Assembly: GCA_902803315.1 (NCBI GenBank)
Contig: CADCPM010000026.1
Span: forward strand, 1-55,777
Source of the DNA: an uncultured Coriobacteriaceae bacterium
GTDB taxonomy: Bacteria; Actinomycetota; Coriobacteriia; Coriobacteriales; Atopobiaceae
Length of the DNA: 55,777 nt
Reading direction: 5' to 3'
Made by a program: the position numbers and the translations under genes. Shown here one piece after another: positions 48,343 through 55,777 of the stretch. How positions within the stretch are numbered: position 1 is the first letter of the stretch; every line of letters starts with the position of its first letter. The notes beneath the pieces are model-generated. The model saw only the letters and a list, made by a program, of their open reading frames with translations, was not told where the DNA came from and did not search any database.

Positions 48343-49599
48343 ATGGCCACCACGCCCAAGAATCTCTCACTTATCCATGGTCGTGAGGATTTGCCCTCAC
48401 GCCTTCAGCCCGTTGTGTGCGGTGCCGACATCTTGGGCTATTCCTACGTGCGCTGCTACGCAGAGGCGTATGGCATTAAGCCCATCGTGCTTTCGGCAAT
48501 AGACGTAAAGGTCACGTCTTCCAGCAAGTTCTGCGACTATCGCGTGGTGCCCGGCATTAACGAGGAAGATGGATTTGTTGAAGCTGTATCCGCACTTGGC
48601 GCCGAGATAGAGGCGGCGGGCAAGGTGGGCATAATCCACGGTTCTGCCGACTGGAACACGCGCATAATATCTGCCCACAAAGAGGAGCTCTCGCAGTGGT
48701 ACGTGGTTCCCTACATCGACTTTGGCCTTCTTGATGACATTACCCAGAAGGAGCGCTTTTACGAGCTGTGCGAAGAGTTGGGCATAGACTATCCCAAGAC
48801 GTGGAAGCTCGACTGCGCGAATCTGGATGCCACGCTCGACGCGAGCGCCTTTCCGTATCCGCTCATCGCAAAGCCATCCAATTCGGCAGCATACGACTTG
48901 CTGGAGTTTCCCGAGAAGAAGAAGATCTACGAGATCGAGACGCCGGACGAGCTGGTGGCTACCTACGACGCCGTGCGAAAAAGCGGATATCGCCACAGTC
49001 TTATCGTGCAGGATTTCATACCTGGTGGCGACGATGCCATACGCTCCCTCACCACGTATTCGGATGCCTCGGGCGACTTGCGCGTGGTGGCGGGTGGCCG
49101 TGTGGCGTTGCAGGACCACTCGCCGCTTGCGCTGGGCAATCCCGTATGCATCGTAAGCGAGAAGGTCGAGCCAATCATCGAAGGGGCTCGCAAGTTCCTG
49201 AAGCATGTAGGGTATCGGGGCTATGCGAACTTCGACATAAAGTACGACTCCCGCGATGGCAGCTATCGCTTCTTCGAGGTGAACACGCGTCCGGGAAAGA
49301 ATACTTTCTACGTGTCGCTTGGCGGCATGAACTTCGTGAAGCCCATCGTTGAGGACTGGGTCCTGGGGCAGGAGATACCATATACCGAGGCATACGATTC
49401 GTTTGTGTATACGGTGGTGCCTCCCAAGGTGGTGCGCATGTCCGTGACTAACGAGGAGTTGCGCGAGCAGGTCTTGGCGATGTTCAAGGCAAAGCAGGCG
49501 CACAACCCGCATGACTATGCTCCCGACACGGCTGCCCATAAGATGTGGGCGGAGCTGGCGTATCGCCATCAGGTGTCCAAGTTCAAGCAGTACTTGTAG
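48343..49599 (+). CDS. ATP-grasp ligase of the D-aspartate ligase type
   Basis: A 418-residue ATP-grasp enzyme. From memory, it follows the pattern of the Enterococcus faecium D-aspartate ligase: VVCGADILGYSYVRCYAEAY, AHKEELSQWYVVPYIDFGLL with QKERFYELCEELGIDYPKTW, then PLIAKPSNSAAYDLLEF, SLIVQDFIPGGDDAIRSLTT, GYRGYANFDIKYDSRDGSYR and FFEVNTRPGKNTFYVSLGG. The last parts hold the metal- and ATP-binding acidic residues. It would activate an acidic D-amino acid for attachment to the stem diamino acid of the peptidoglycan precursor. It is the last gene of the murJ-femX-degT cluster. Confidence 0.85.
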   Translation: MATTPKNLSLIHGREDLPSRLQPVVCGADILGYSYVRCYAEAYGIKPIVLSAIDVKVTSSSKFCDYRVVPGINEEDGFVEAVSALGAEIEAAGKVGIIHGSADWNTRIISAHKEELSQWYVVPYIDFGLLDDITQKERFYELCEELGIDYPKTWKLDCANLDATLDASAFPYPLIAKPSNSAAYDLLEFPEKKKIYEIETPDELVATYDAVRKSGYRHSLIVQDFIPGGDDAIRSLTTYSDASGDLRVVAGGRVALQDHSPLALGNPVCIVSEKVEPIIEGARKFLKHVGYRGYANFDIKYDSRDGSYRFFEVNTRPGKNTFYVSLGGMNFVKPIVEDWVLGQEIPYTEAYDSFVYTVVPPKVVRMSVTNEELREQVLAMFKAKQAHNPHDYAPDTAAHKMWAELAYRHQVSKFKQYL

Positions 49600-49641
49600 T
49601 AGGTATCGTTCGGGCGGCGTGGGTACGGAGTGCAAGGGTAT

Positions 49642-49764
49642 GAAAGGCTTGGTTCGCGCCACGCGCCACGCCGGCCCGCAAGCGGCGACTCACGAAGTGA
49701 GCGAGCGAAGCGAGCACGGAGCCGCATGCGGCCGGCGTGGCGCGTGGCGCGAGCCAAGCCTTTC
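49642..49764. repeat. Intergenic hairpin element copy with longest stem (49.7 kb)
   Basis: The arms pair over 35 bases with one wobble: GAAAGGCTTGG, CGCGCCACGCGCCACGCCGG and following bases with their complements. The loop contains ACTCACGAAGTGAGCGAGCG and the rest of the family core, including GAGCACGGAGCCGCATGCGG. It lies 42 bases after the ATP-grasp gene and 73 before the tRNA. Confidence 0.92.
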
Positions 49765-49837
49765 CCATAACGCAAGACTCCCATGATTTTTTCTCTGGAC
49801 GAGCGTCAGACATTCTGCTACTATATGTCTCGCACAT

Positions 49838-49912
49838 TCCCCGGTGGCGCAGTGGTAGCGCAGTGGACTGTTAATCCATGTGTCGCTGGTTCGAATCCAG
49901 CCCGGGGAGCCA
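49838..49912 (+). tRNA. tRNA-Asn (GTT)
   Basis: The acceptor stem TCCCCGG/CCGGGGA, D-arm GCGCAGTGGTAGCGC, anticodon stem GTGGA/TCCAT with loop CTGTTAA (anticodon GTT) and T-arm GCTGGTTCGAATCCAGC fold into a normal cloverleaf. CCA is encoded at the 3' end. It lies 65 bases before uvrC. Confidence 0.95.
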
Positions 49913-49977
49913 TGATTTGTCAGGCCGTCTGCACGTAGGTGTTGACGGCCTTATTGTTAGGGAGGATGCACGCCTGC

Positions 49978-51966
49978 ATGACCAACCGCGATTCTGGTTA
50001 CACGCCAAATCTGCACGACGCGGCACCGAGGCCTGAGGACGAGGGCTTGGCGAGCATTGCCGACCAGGTATCGCAGGTGCCAAAACGGCCTGGATGCTAT
50101 TTGTGGAAGGATGCCAAGGGCGAGGTCATTTATGTGGGCAAGGCAAAGAACCTGCGTGCCCGTATGAAGCAATACGTACAGCTCACGGACGATCGCGCAA
50201 AGATTCCTCTCATGATGCAGGTAGTGCGCGGCTTTGACTACGTGGTGGTGGACAACGAGCACGAAGCACTCGTGCTCGAGCGAAACCTCATTGCGCAGTA
50301 TCACCCGTACTTTAACGTCGACTACAAAGATGATAAGAGCTATCCCTTCATTGCCATTACCGAAGGCGACGCCTATCCCGCAATAAAGTACACGCGCGAA
50401 CGGCATCGGAAGGGAACGCGATACTTTGGTCCCTATACCGACGCCCGTGCCGCTCGCGAGACCATCGACACCTTGCGTAAGGTCATACCCATTTGTACGG
50501 CAACATGCGCGGAGTGGAAAAAGGCCAAGCGCTATCTCGACTCCCATCCAGACGATCTGGCCGTTGCCAATCTGGCGCTTGCGCAACGAGGACGTCCGTG
50601 CTTCTTTAGCCATGTGGGGCTTGGACCTGGGGTTTGCGTGGGTGCCATAAGCACGGTCGAGTACGCACGCAACGTTCGACAGGTGGAGCAGTTCTTGGCG
50701 GGCAAACGACGCGATGTGGTGAGTGAGCTTACCGAGCAGATGGCCAATGCCGCCGCGGAGCTGGAGTTCGAGCGCGCAGGAAGGCTCAAGCGCAGGCTGG
50801 AGGTCATAAACGGACTGGAGGACCACCAGCAGGTGGTTTTCCCAACGAGCGTGAACCTCGACCTCATTGGCATCTATCGCGAGGAGACGATATCGGCGGC
50901 GTGCGTGTTTGCCGTGCGAGAGGGATTAACGGTGCGTAGTACCGAATTTATCCTAAATAAGGGTAACGATGCGGGTGAGGAGGAGCTGGTAGAAGGCTTC
51001 CTCAAACGCTACTACGACGAAACGGCCGACATACCTCCCGAGGTGGACGTCACGGTGGAGCTGGAGGATGCGGACCTTTTGGAAGAATGGCTGTCTGCAA
51101 AGCGTGGCCATACGTGTCACATCCATCGTCCCCTGAGGGGAGACAAGCGCAAGCTGTTGGACATGGCCTCTCAGAATGCCCGATTCGCCCTCAATCGCTA
51201 TATGGTGCGCACGGGCTATGCCGACGATCGCACGAACCAAGCCCTTCTGCAGCTCGAAAGCGCGTTGGCACTTGAAGCGCCTCCATTGCGTATCGAATGC
51301 TTTGACATCTCTACCTTGCATGGACGGTTTACCGTTGCCTCCATGATTGTGTTCACGAACGGCAAGCCCGACAAGGGCCAGTATCGTCGCTTCAAGATTC
51401 GCGCGGAACTGGACGAGGCGAACGACTTCGTGAGCATGAGTGAGGTGCTGGGCAGACGCTATGCACCCGAACGCATGGCCGACGAACGCTTTGGGTCTCG
51501 TCCGGACCTCCTGGTTGTGGATGGCGGAAAGCCGCAGCTTACCGCTGCCATCGAGCAGCTTGAGGAGCTTGGTTTGGACATTCCGGTTTGTGGCTTGGCA
51601 AAGTCGGACGAGGAAGTCTTCGTACCGTGGGACAGCGCCCCCATCGTGCTGCCGTCGGGGTCCGCGTCCCTCTACCTCATAAAGCAGGTGCGCGACGAGA
51701 GCCACCGCTTTGCCATCACCTTCCATCGCGAGCTGCGCGACAAGGCCATGACCGTAAGCGTGCTGGACGAGATTCCAGGCGTGGGGCCCAAGCGCAAGAA
51801 GGCAATCATGCGCCACTTCGGTTCTCTCAAGCGCCTGCGTGCTGCCAGTCCAGCAGACATCGCGCAGGTGAAGGGCATTCCACAGAGCGTGGCCGAAGAC
51901 ATTTGGCATGAGCTTCGCGCATGGGACGCGGAGCGCGAAGAGGTTGCACAAAAGGTGGATGCATAA
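49978..51966 (+). CDS. uvrC: Excinuclease ABC subunit C
   Basis: A 662-residue nuclease that makes both incisions in excision repair. The N-terminal GIY-YIG domain is PGCYLWKDAKGEVIYVGKAK with NLRARMKQYV. A UVR domain is near residue 260 (ELEFERAGRLKRRLEVINGL). The RNase H-like endonuclease half has IECFDISTLHGRFTVASMIV and LLVVDGGKPQLTAAIEQL, and the C-terminus has tandem helix-hairpin-helices (IPGVGPKRKKAIMRHFGSLK). Start choice is uncertain: ATG 49978 is 13 bases after AGGGAGG, while ATG 49966 is directly on it. rapZ follows after a hairpin element. Confidence 0.96.
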   Translation: MTNRDSGYTPNLHDAAPRPEDEGLASIADQVSQVPKRPGCYLWKDAKGEVIYVGKAKNLRARMKQYVQLTDDRAKIPLMMQVVRGFDYVVVDNEHEALVLERNLIAQYHPYFNVDYKDDKSYPFIAITEGDAYPAIKYTRERHRKGTRYFGPYTDARAARETIDTLRKVIPICTATCAEWKKAKRYLDSHPDDLAVANLALAQRGRPCFFSHVGLGPGVCVGAISTVEYARNVRQVEQFLAGKRRDVVSELTEQMANAAAELEFERAGRLKRRLEVINGLEDHQQVVFPTSVNLDLIGIYREETISAACVFAVREGLTVRSTEFILNKGNDAGEEELVEGFLKRYYDETADIPPEVDVTVELEDADLLEEWLSAKRGHTCHIHRPLRGDKRKLLDMASQNARFALNRYMVRTGYADDRTNQALLQLESALALEAPPLRIECFDISTLHGRFTVASMIVFTNGKPDKGQYRRFKIRAELDEANDFVSMSEVLGRRYAPERMADERFGSRPDLLVVDGGKPQLTAAIEQLEELGLDIPVCGLAKSDEEVFVPWDSAPIVLPSGSASLYLIKQVRDESHRFAITFHRELRDKAMTVSVLDEIPGVGPKRKKAIMRHFGSLKRLRAASPADIAQVKGIPQSVAEDIWHELRAWDAEREEVAQKVDA

Positions 51967-51996
51967 AATCAGCCGCTCGCGGTTCGTGAGTGTCCA

Positions 51997-52092
51997 CACT
52001 TTCGCACCCGCGCCGACCCGCAAGCGGTGACTCACGAAGTGAGCGAGCGAAGCGAGCGCGGAGCCGCATGCTGGTCGGCGTGTGTGCGAGTG
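51997..52092. repeat. Intergenic hairpin element copy, degraded arms (52.0 kb)
   Basis: The core GACTCACGAAGTGAGCGAGC with the following GAAGCGAGCGCGGAGCCGCA is intact. The arms (CGCGCCGACC and GGTCGGCG, with CACT..CGCAC outside) pair only in parts. It lies 30 bases after uvrC. Confidence 0.8.
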
Positions 52093-52199
52093 CGAGCAGT
52101 AACGCGGCGCCTGTCAAATGCCTCAAGGGCCCGAACCGACCTCCTTCCTGTCCGCTCCTTGCGGTATGCTAGATGCAAGACGAGGCGAGGAGGACTTCC

Positions 52200-53132
52200 A
52201 TGACAGACGTAACCGCCGAAGAGCGCATGCGTCAAGCGGCGAAGCGCGAGCGAGATATCGACATTGTTATCATTACCGGTCTTTCGGGAAGCGGTCGCAC
52301 GCAGGTTATGCATGTGTTCGAGGACATGGGCTACTTCTGCATCGACAACCTTCCCACGGGACTCATCCTGCAAATTGCCAATGCCGTTGGCGTGGGGTCG
52401 GGTGCCGGTCGCCACTTGGCCGTTACCTGCGATTTGCGTAGCCAAGATCTGTTTGGTGCGCTCGCCCATACCTTAGCCGAACTGTCTGAGCACGACCTCT
52501 CATACAGGGTGCTGTTCCTGGACGCCTCGAACGAGGTCCTCATTCGTCGTTACAACGAAAATCGCCGTCGTCATCCAATCGCGCAAGAGGGAGAGTCCCT
52601 TTCCGACGCCATTTGCCGCGAGCGGGAAGGCCTTGCGCCCACACGCCAGGTTGCCGATCTGGTAATCGACACCTCCAACATGCTTGCGAGCGAGCTTCGT
52701 ACCATAATCCGTGGTGAGTTTGCGGAGCTAAGCGACCAGCAGCTCCTAGAGGTGCACGTGTTCTCGTTTGGCTTCAAGCACGGCATGCCCGTGGAGGCAG
52801 ACCTGCTTATTGACGTGCGATTCCTGCCCAACCCGTTTTGGGACCCGCAAATGCGTACGCTTACCGGCAACGACCCGCTGGTGCGCGACTTCGTGATGGA
52901 GCATCCCGTTACCCAAGAGTTTCTTGTTGCATGGAAGCAATTGCTGGACGTGGTCGTTCCCGGCTACATCGCCGAGGGCAAGTCGAGGGTGTCCATTGCC
53001 ATAGGCTGCACGGGTGGCCAGCATCGAAGCGTTGCCATCGCAAACGCCACAGCCGAGTATCTGCAACTCAAGAACTACCATGTGGCGGCATCGCATCGTG
53101 ACCTCATGCTGGCCAACGTACGTAACGATTAG
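52200..53132 (+). CDS. rapZ: RapZ/YvcJ-type nucleotide-binding protein
   Basis: A 310-residue P-loop protein. Its Walker A reads GLSGSGRTQ, with arginine instead of lysine, a change I recall in actinobacterial members. FEDMGYFCIDNLPTGLILQI, FSFGFKHGMPVEADLLIDVR with FLPNPFWDP, and GCTGGQHRSVAIANATAEYL are family hallmarks. In enterobacteria RapZ is an RNA-binding adaptor for GlmS control; in Gram-positives the function is less clear. ATG 52200 follows GAGGAGG. whiA starts 17 bases later; the usual yvcK gene between them is missing. Confidence 0.95.
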   Translation: MTDVTAEERMRQAAKRERDIDIVIITGLSGSGRTQVMHVFEDMGYFCIDNLPTGLILQIANAVGVGSGAGRHLAVTCDLRSQDLFGALAHTLAELSEHDLSYRVLFLDASNEVLIRRYNENRRRHPIAQEGESLSDAICREREGLAPTRQVADLVIDTSNMLASELRTIIRGEFAELSDQQLLEVHVFSFGFKHGMPVEADLLIDVRFLPNPFWDPQMRTLTGNDPLVRDFVMEHPVTQEFLVAWKQLLDVVVPGYIAEGKSRVSIAIGCTGGQHRSVAIANATAEYLQLKNYHVAASHRDLMLANVRND

Positions 53133-53149
53133 CGGAAGAGTGGCGATCC

Positions 53150-54088
53150 ATGAGCTTTACCGCCGAAGTGAAGGATGAGCTTTCGCGTGTGGAAGACAAG
53201 GGAGCCAACTGTGCGCTTGCCGAGCTCTCGGCGCTCATGCGCATATGCGGCACGCTCTCGTACCATGGCCCAGGCCACTATTCCATACGCATCGCCACCG
53301 AAACCGGATCGGTCGCGCGCACGGCTATGCGTCTCATACACAAACGGCTTGACTTGCAGACCATGCTGACCGTCCGTCGATCGGTGCAGCGCAAGACCCG
53401 CAACTATCTGATCGAGATCCCAGAGCAAGACCGGCTGGCAGACGACCTTGTCCTGTTGGGCATACTCTCTCCAGGAGGGGGCTTGGCGTCGGGGGTGCCC
53501 GAAACGTTGGTAACCGACGACAAGACGGTACGTGCGTTTGTCCGAGGTGCATTTATGGCCAGTGGGTTCGTTGCCGACCCGCGAGGTGACTTTCACTTGG
53601 AAATAGCCGTTACCGGAGAAGAGCTCGCGCAGGGAATCGCGCAGCTAGTAAAACGAATGGGCGTTACGGCACGCCTCAACCATAGGCGAGGATCCTTTGC
53701 CATATACCTCAAGAGCTTTGAGGATGTGCGCAGGTTGCTGCTTGGTATGGGTGCGCAACGATCGGCCCGAGCCGTGGAGAACGTGCGTCATCTAAAGAAC
53801 GTGAAGAACGACGTAAATCGACGGGTGAACGCCGAGCTTGCGAATGGGCGACGTTCCTCTCGCTCGGGAGCCGAGCAACTCATGCTCGTGGAGCGTGTGG
53901 CTCGCGAGGTGGGGATTCGCGACCTTCCACCGGCCCTTCGTGAGTTCTGCGAGCTTCGTGCGCGCTTCCCCGAGATGTCGCTTGCCGAGCTGGGAAAGCT
54001 CTGCAATCCGAGTGCGTCCAAGTCGGCCATGTACCATCGCGTGTTGCGTCTGCAGAAGCTCGTGGACCAGGGTGAAGGGCAGAAATAA
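53150..54088 (+). CDS. whiA: DNA-binding protein WhiA
   Basis: A 312-residue protein with an N-terminal LAGLIDADG-type fold and a C-terminal helix-turn-helix. It starts SFTAEVKDELSRVEDKGANC, has LLGILSPGGGLASGVPETLV, FVRGAFMASGFVADPRGDFH and the HTH region LREFCELRARFPEMSLAELG with LCNPSASKSAMYHRVLRL. In Streptomyces it drives sporulation septation genes; elsewhere it affects cell division. The catalytic residues of homing endonucleases are not expected. It follows rapZ by 17 bases. Confidence 0.96.
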   Translation: MSFTAEVKDELSRVEDKGANCALAELSALMRICGTLSYHGPGHYSIRIATETGSVARTAMRLIHKRLDLQTMLTVRRSVQRKTRNYLIEIPEQDRLADDLVLLGILSPGGGLASGVPETLVTDDKTVRAFVRGAFMASGFVADPRGDFHLEIAVTGEELAQGIAQLVKRMGVTARLNHRRGSFAIYLKSFEDVRRLLLGMGAQRSARAVENVRHLKNVKNDVNRRVNAELANGRRSSRSGAEQLMLVERVAREVGIRDLPPALREFCELRARFPEMSLAELGKLCNPSASKSAMYHRVLRLQKLVDQGEGQK

Positions 54089-54247
54089 CGACTCCAAACG
54101 GCTTCTTTGCGCGATGTGTATGGGAGCTGCGTCCCTAGGGAATTTATCTTCGCAAGTTTTAGTAGTAGGGAGCTATGGGGCGTAGTATTCTTATTAGTGA
54201 CGCAATGCCAACAACGCACGTATGCGTAAGGATGAAAGGATGTCGCA

Positions 54248-54484
54248 ATGTCTCTTGAGGATCTAGGCCTTAGCCCCGAACTGACAGCAAAGGCAAAAGC
54301 ATGCACGAGTCCCGAGGAACTTGAGGACTTGGTCGGTGAGGCAGACACTAAGCTCTCCCTCGACGATTTGGATGGTGCCGCAGGAGGATGTAGTTACTGT
54401 GGTGACGCGCGCGAAGACGTTGACCCCGCTCACATTCACGCCGACTTTATGAACGGTGTCATTGACGGTGGGACATTCTTCTAG
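54248..54484 (+). CDS. Small peptide with a Nif11/double-glycine-type leader (RiPP-like precursor candidate)
   Basis: A 78-residue peptide. Residues 1-47 resemble a Nif11/NHLP leader: LSPELTAKAKACTSPEELED followed by KLSLDDLDGAAGG, ending in a double glycine at 46-47. The remaining 31 residues begin CSYCGD and contain a CxxC motif, a HIH motif (His62, His64), and end GVIDGGTFF. It has AAAGGA before the ATG. No modification enzyme, C39 peptidase or ABC exporter is in the window. Its end overlaps the sortase-like gene, so the pair may act together. It could be a modified peptide, a metal-binding peptide or a leftover. Confidence 0.65.
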   Translation: MSLEDLGLSPELTAKAKACTSPEELEDLVGEADTKLSLDDLDGAAGGCSYCGDAREDVDPAHIHADFMNGVIDGGTFF

Positions 54485-55184
54485 CGAGCAAGGCGATGGA
54501 TGCGACGGGTTGGACGACTCGATTCAAGTGTGTGAAGCGAAGGACCCGTACGATCCCGCCTACATTTTCCGCTCGATTTTTGGCAGTAAGATGAAGGGCC
54601 ATTGGCAAAGGTGGCCCTTCATCGACTTGGAGGAGCTGAAGTCCGTAAACCCCGATTGCGTGGGATGGATTCACATGGACGGCAGCCCCATTGACTATCC
54701 TGTGGTAAAGCAGCGCTTCGACCGGGATTACAACCTTACGCATAACTTCAGTGGCGAGAAGTCGGTTCATGGGCAGGTGTCCATGGACTTCATGCACGGT
54801 GGCCGTATGGGAGATCGCATTACCGTTCTGCGTGCCCACCACATGAGGGACTGGTCGATGTTCAAGTCCGTCGTCAGTCTGGTGGAGTCCGATTTCCTTG
54901 CCGCTCACCCGACCGTAGAACTAATCCATGAGGGCACGCACTACGCTGCTCGCTGGTTTGCCGGCGTTCTCTATCATCAGCGTGACGCCTGGCCCGAACG
55001 CACGCACTTTGCCAACGAGGCGGACTTCGAGGCATGGCTTGCGCGCGTTATGTCCAAGAACGTCGTTGCCGCAAGCGTACAGCCTCCCGCCGGCGCGCAC
55101 CTGCTCGCATGTTGCACGTGCGCATACAGCATTGAGTCCTACGACGCATTCGCTGCCTTCGCCGCTATAGAAGAGCAAAACTGA
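54456..55184 (+). CDS. Sortase-B-like protein lacking the catalytic arginine
   Basis: A protein of about 242 residues with class-B-sortase sequence: NPDCVGWIHMDGSPIDYPVV, YNLTHNFSGEKSVHGQVSMD, AHHMRDWSMF with His in the catalytic position (codons 54837-54842), and LLACCTCAYS with Cys (codon 55119-55121). The arginine normally 8-10 residues after the cysteine is absent, and no N-terminal membrane anchor or signal peptide is visible. The start is uncertain: GTG 54456 overlaps the peptide gene by 29 bases, and later in-frame GTG/TTG/ATG codons exist. It may be a non-transpeptidating relative or an inactive paralogue. Confidence 0.7.
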   Translation: MSLTVGHSSSEQGDGCDGLDDSIQVCEAKDPYDPAYIFRSIFGSKMKGHWQRWPFIDLEELKSVNPDCVGWIHMDGSPIDYPVVKQRFDRDYNLTHNFSGEKSVHGQVSMDFMHGGRMGDRITVLRAHHMRDWSMFKSVVSLVESDFLAAHPTVELIHEGTHYAARWFAGVLYHQRDAWPERTHFANEADFEAWLARVMSKNVVAASVQPPAGAHLLACCTCAYSIESYDAFAAFAAIEEQN

Positions 55185-55249
55185 AAAAGCTGACAAGTGA
55201 CCTGTCCCCTTGTCAGCTGACAAGGGGACAGGTCACTTGTCAGCTTTTT
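55184..55249. terminator. Perfect 66-bp palindrome
   Basis: The two 33-base halves are exact complements: AAAAAGCTGACAAGTGACCT and following bases, with the centre CAG/CTG. It starts on the last base of the sortase-like gene's stop codon. The A/T ends make it a bidirectional intrinsic terminator. The word GCTGACAA/TTGTCAGC occurs four times within it, and GGTCACTTGTC recurs just downstream (55251-55261). Nothing else is recognised in the 305-base gap except the gap promoter region. Confidence 0.85.
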
Positions 55250-55418
55250 AGGTCACTTGTCGGTTTGAGAAGTCTCTACCACCTCTATTGGTATCCTCAG
55301 ACGTTCAATCTACAACCAGTTGTGTATCTCCGCGTTTTTAAGGATGTCAAGCGTCTTCCCGTCGCGCCCTAAATCGGTACGCTCACGGAGTCGCTGACGG
55401 CATATAGGCATCCGAGGG

Positions 55419-55777
<359 letters not shown>

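Noticed and set aside
48397..49662. Long - strand ORF (about 420 codons) opposite the ATP-grasp gene
   Set aside because: It lies fully opposite a gene with clear domain motifs and shows only the codon-bias shadow typical of high-GC DNA. The same applies to 11259-12482 and 7321-8229.

Overview
The window is a high-GC bacterial chromosome segment with an actinobacterial character. The evidence is the whiA/rapZ pair, an Actinobacteria/Firmicutes-type LexA box (GAAC-N4-GTTC) before uvrA, and a general gene content that fits an anaerobic member of the Coriobacteriia (Atopobium/Olsenella/Collinsella relatives). The genus is an inference. Nothing identifies it as plasmid or prophage. Most genes are housekeeping genes on the + strand, with a block on the - strand from about 15 to 20.6 kb.

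Layout. 0-2 kb: start of a putative Fe-S scaffold gene (-), a DJ-1/PfpI protein and an EamA transporter. 2-15 kb: a SWIM-SNF2 helicase, a zinc-ribbon membrane protein, coaE, a lytic transglycosylase, uvrB, an alpha/beta hydrolase (DUF2974-like), a family-1 6-phospho-beta-glucosidase, an aldo/keto reductase with ferredoxin tail and a small unknown gene. 15-20.6 kb (-): a tight operon of two flavoproteins and a GNAT enzyme, then a CDF metal exporter and an Mrp-type Fe-S ATPase. 20.7-23.8 kb: an accessory patch with a frameshifted HTH gene, a divergent unknown protein and a lone condensation-fold acyltransferase. 24-28.6 kb: LexA-boxed uvrA and a secreted coiled-coil/NlpC-P60 hydrolase. 28.8-33.8 kb: a complete branched-chain amino acid ABC transporter (livJHMGF). 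33.9-35.7 kb: a YbaK deacylase and a charged-helix repeat protein. 35.9-44 kb: a histidine operon (hisZ-hisG fusion, D, C, B, H, A, F, I) with a ParE/YefM-type toxin-antitoxin pair between hisH and hisA. 44-49.6 kb: a cell-wall cluster of MurJ, a FemAB-type ligase, a DegT-type PLP enzyme and a D-aspartate-ligase-like ATP-grasp enzyme. 49.8-54.1 kb: tRNA-Asn, uvrC, rapZ, whiA. 54.2-55.2 kb: a small peptide with a Nif11/double-glycine-type leader overlapping a sortase-B-like gene that lacks the catalytic arginine. The window ends in gapA.

How the parts work together. All three UvrABC excision-repair proteins are encoded here. The cell-wall cluster can make and flip a branched lipid II: the ATP-grasp enzyme would activate an acidic D-amino acid, FemAB would add an aminoacyl group, and MurJ would export the product. 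The his operon covers most steps from PRPP/ATP to histidine, but no hisE or histidinol-phosphatase gene is seen.

Besides genes, the intergenic regions are rich in long, nearly perfect hairpins. One family, with at least six fairly full copies and one broken copy, has a conserved loop of about 35-45 nt containing GCGAGCGAAGCGAGCG. Its stems are unrelated in sequence from copy to copy but self-complementary within each copy. This family and the peptide/sortase pair are the two most unusual signals in the window.
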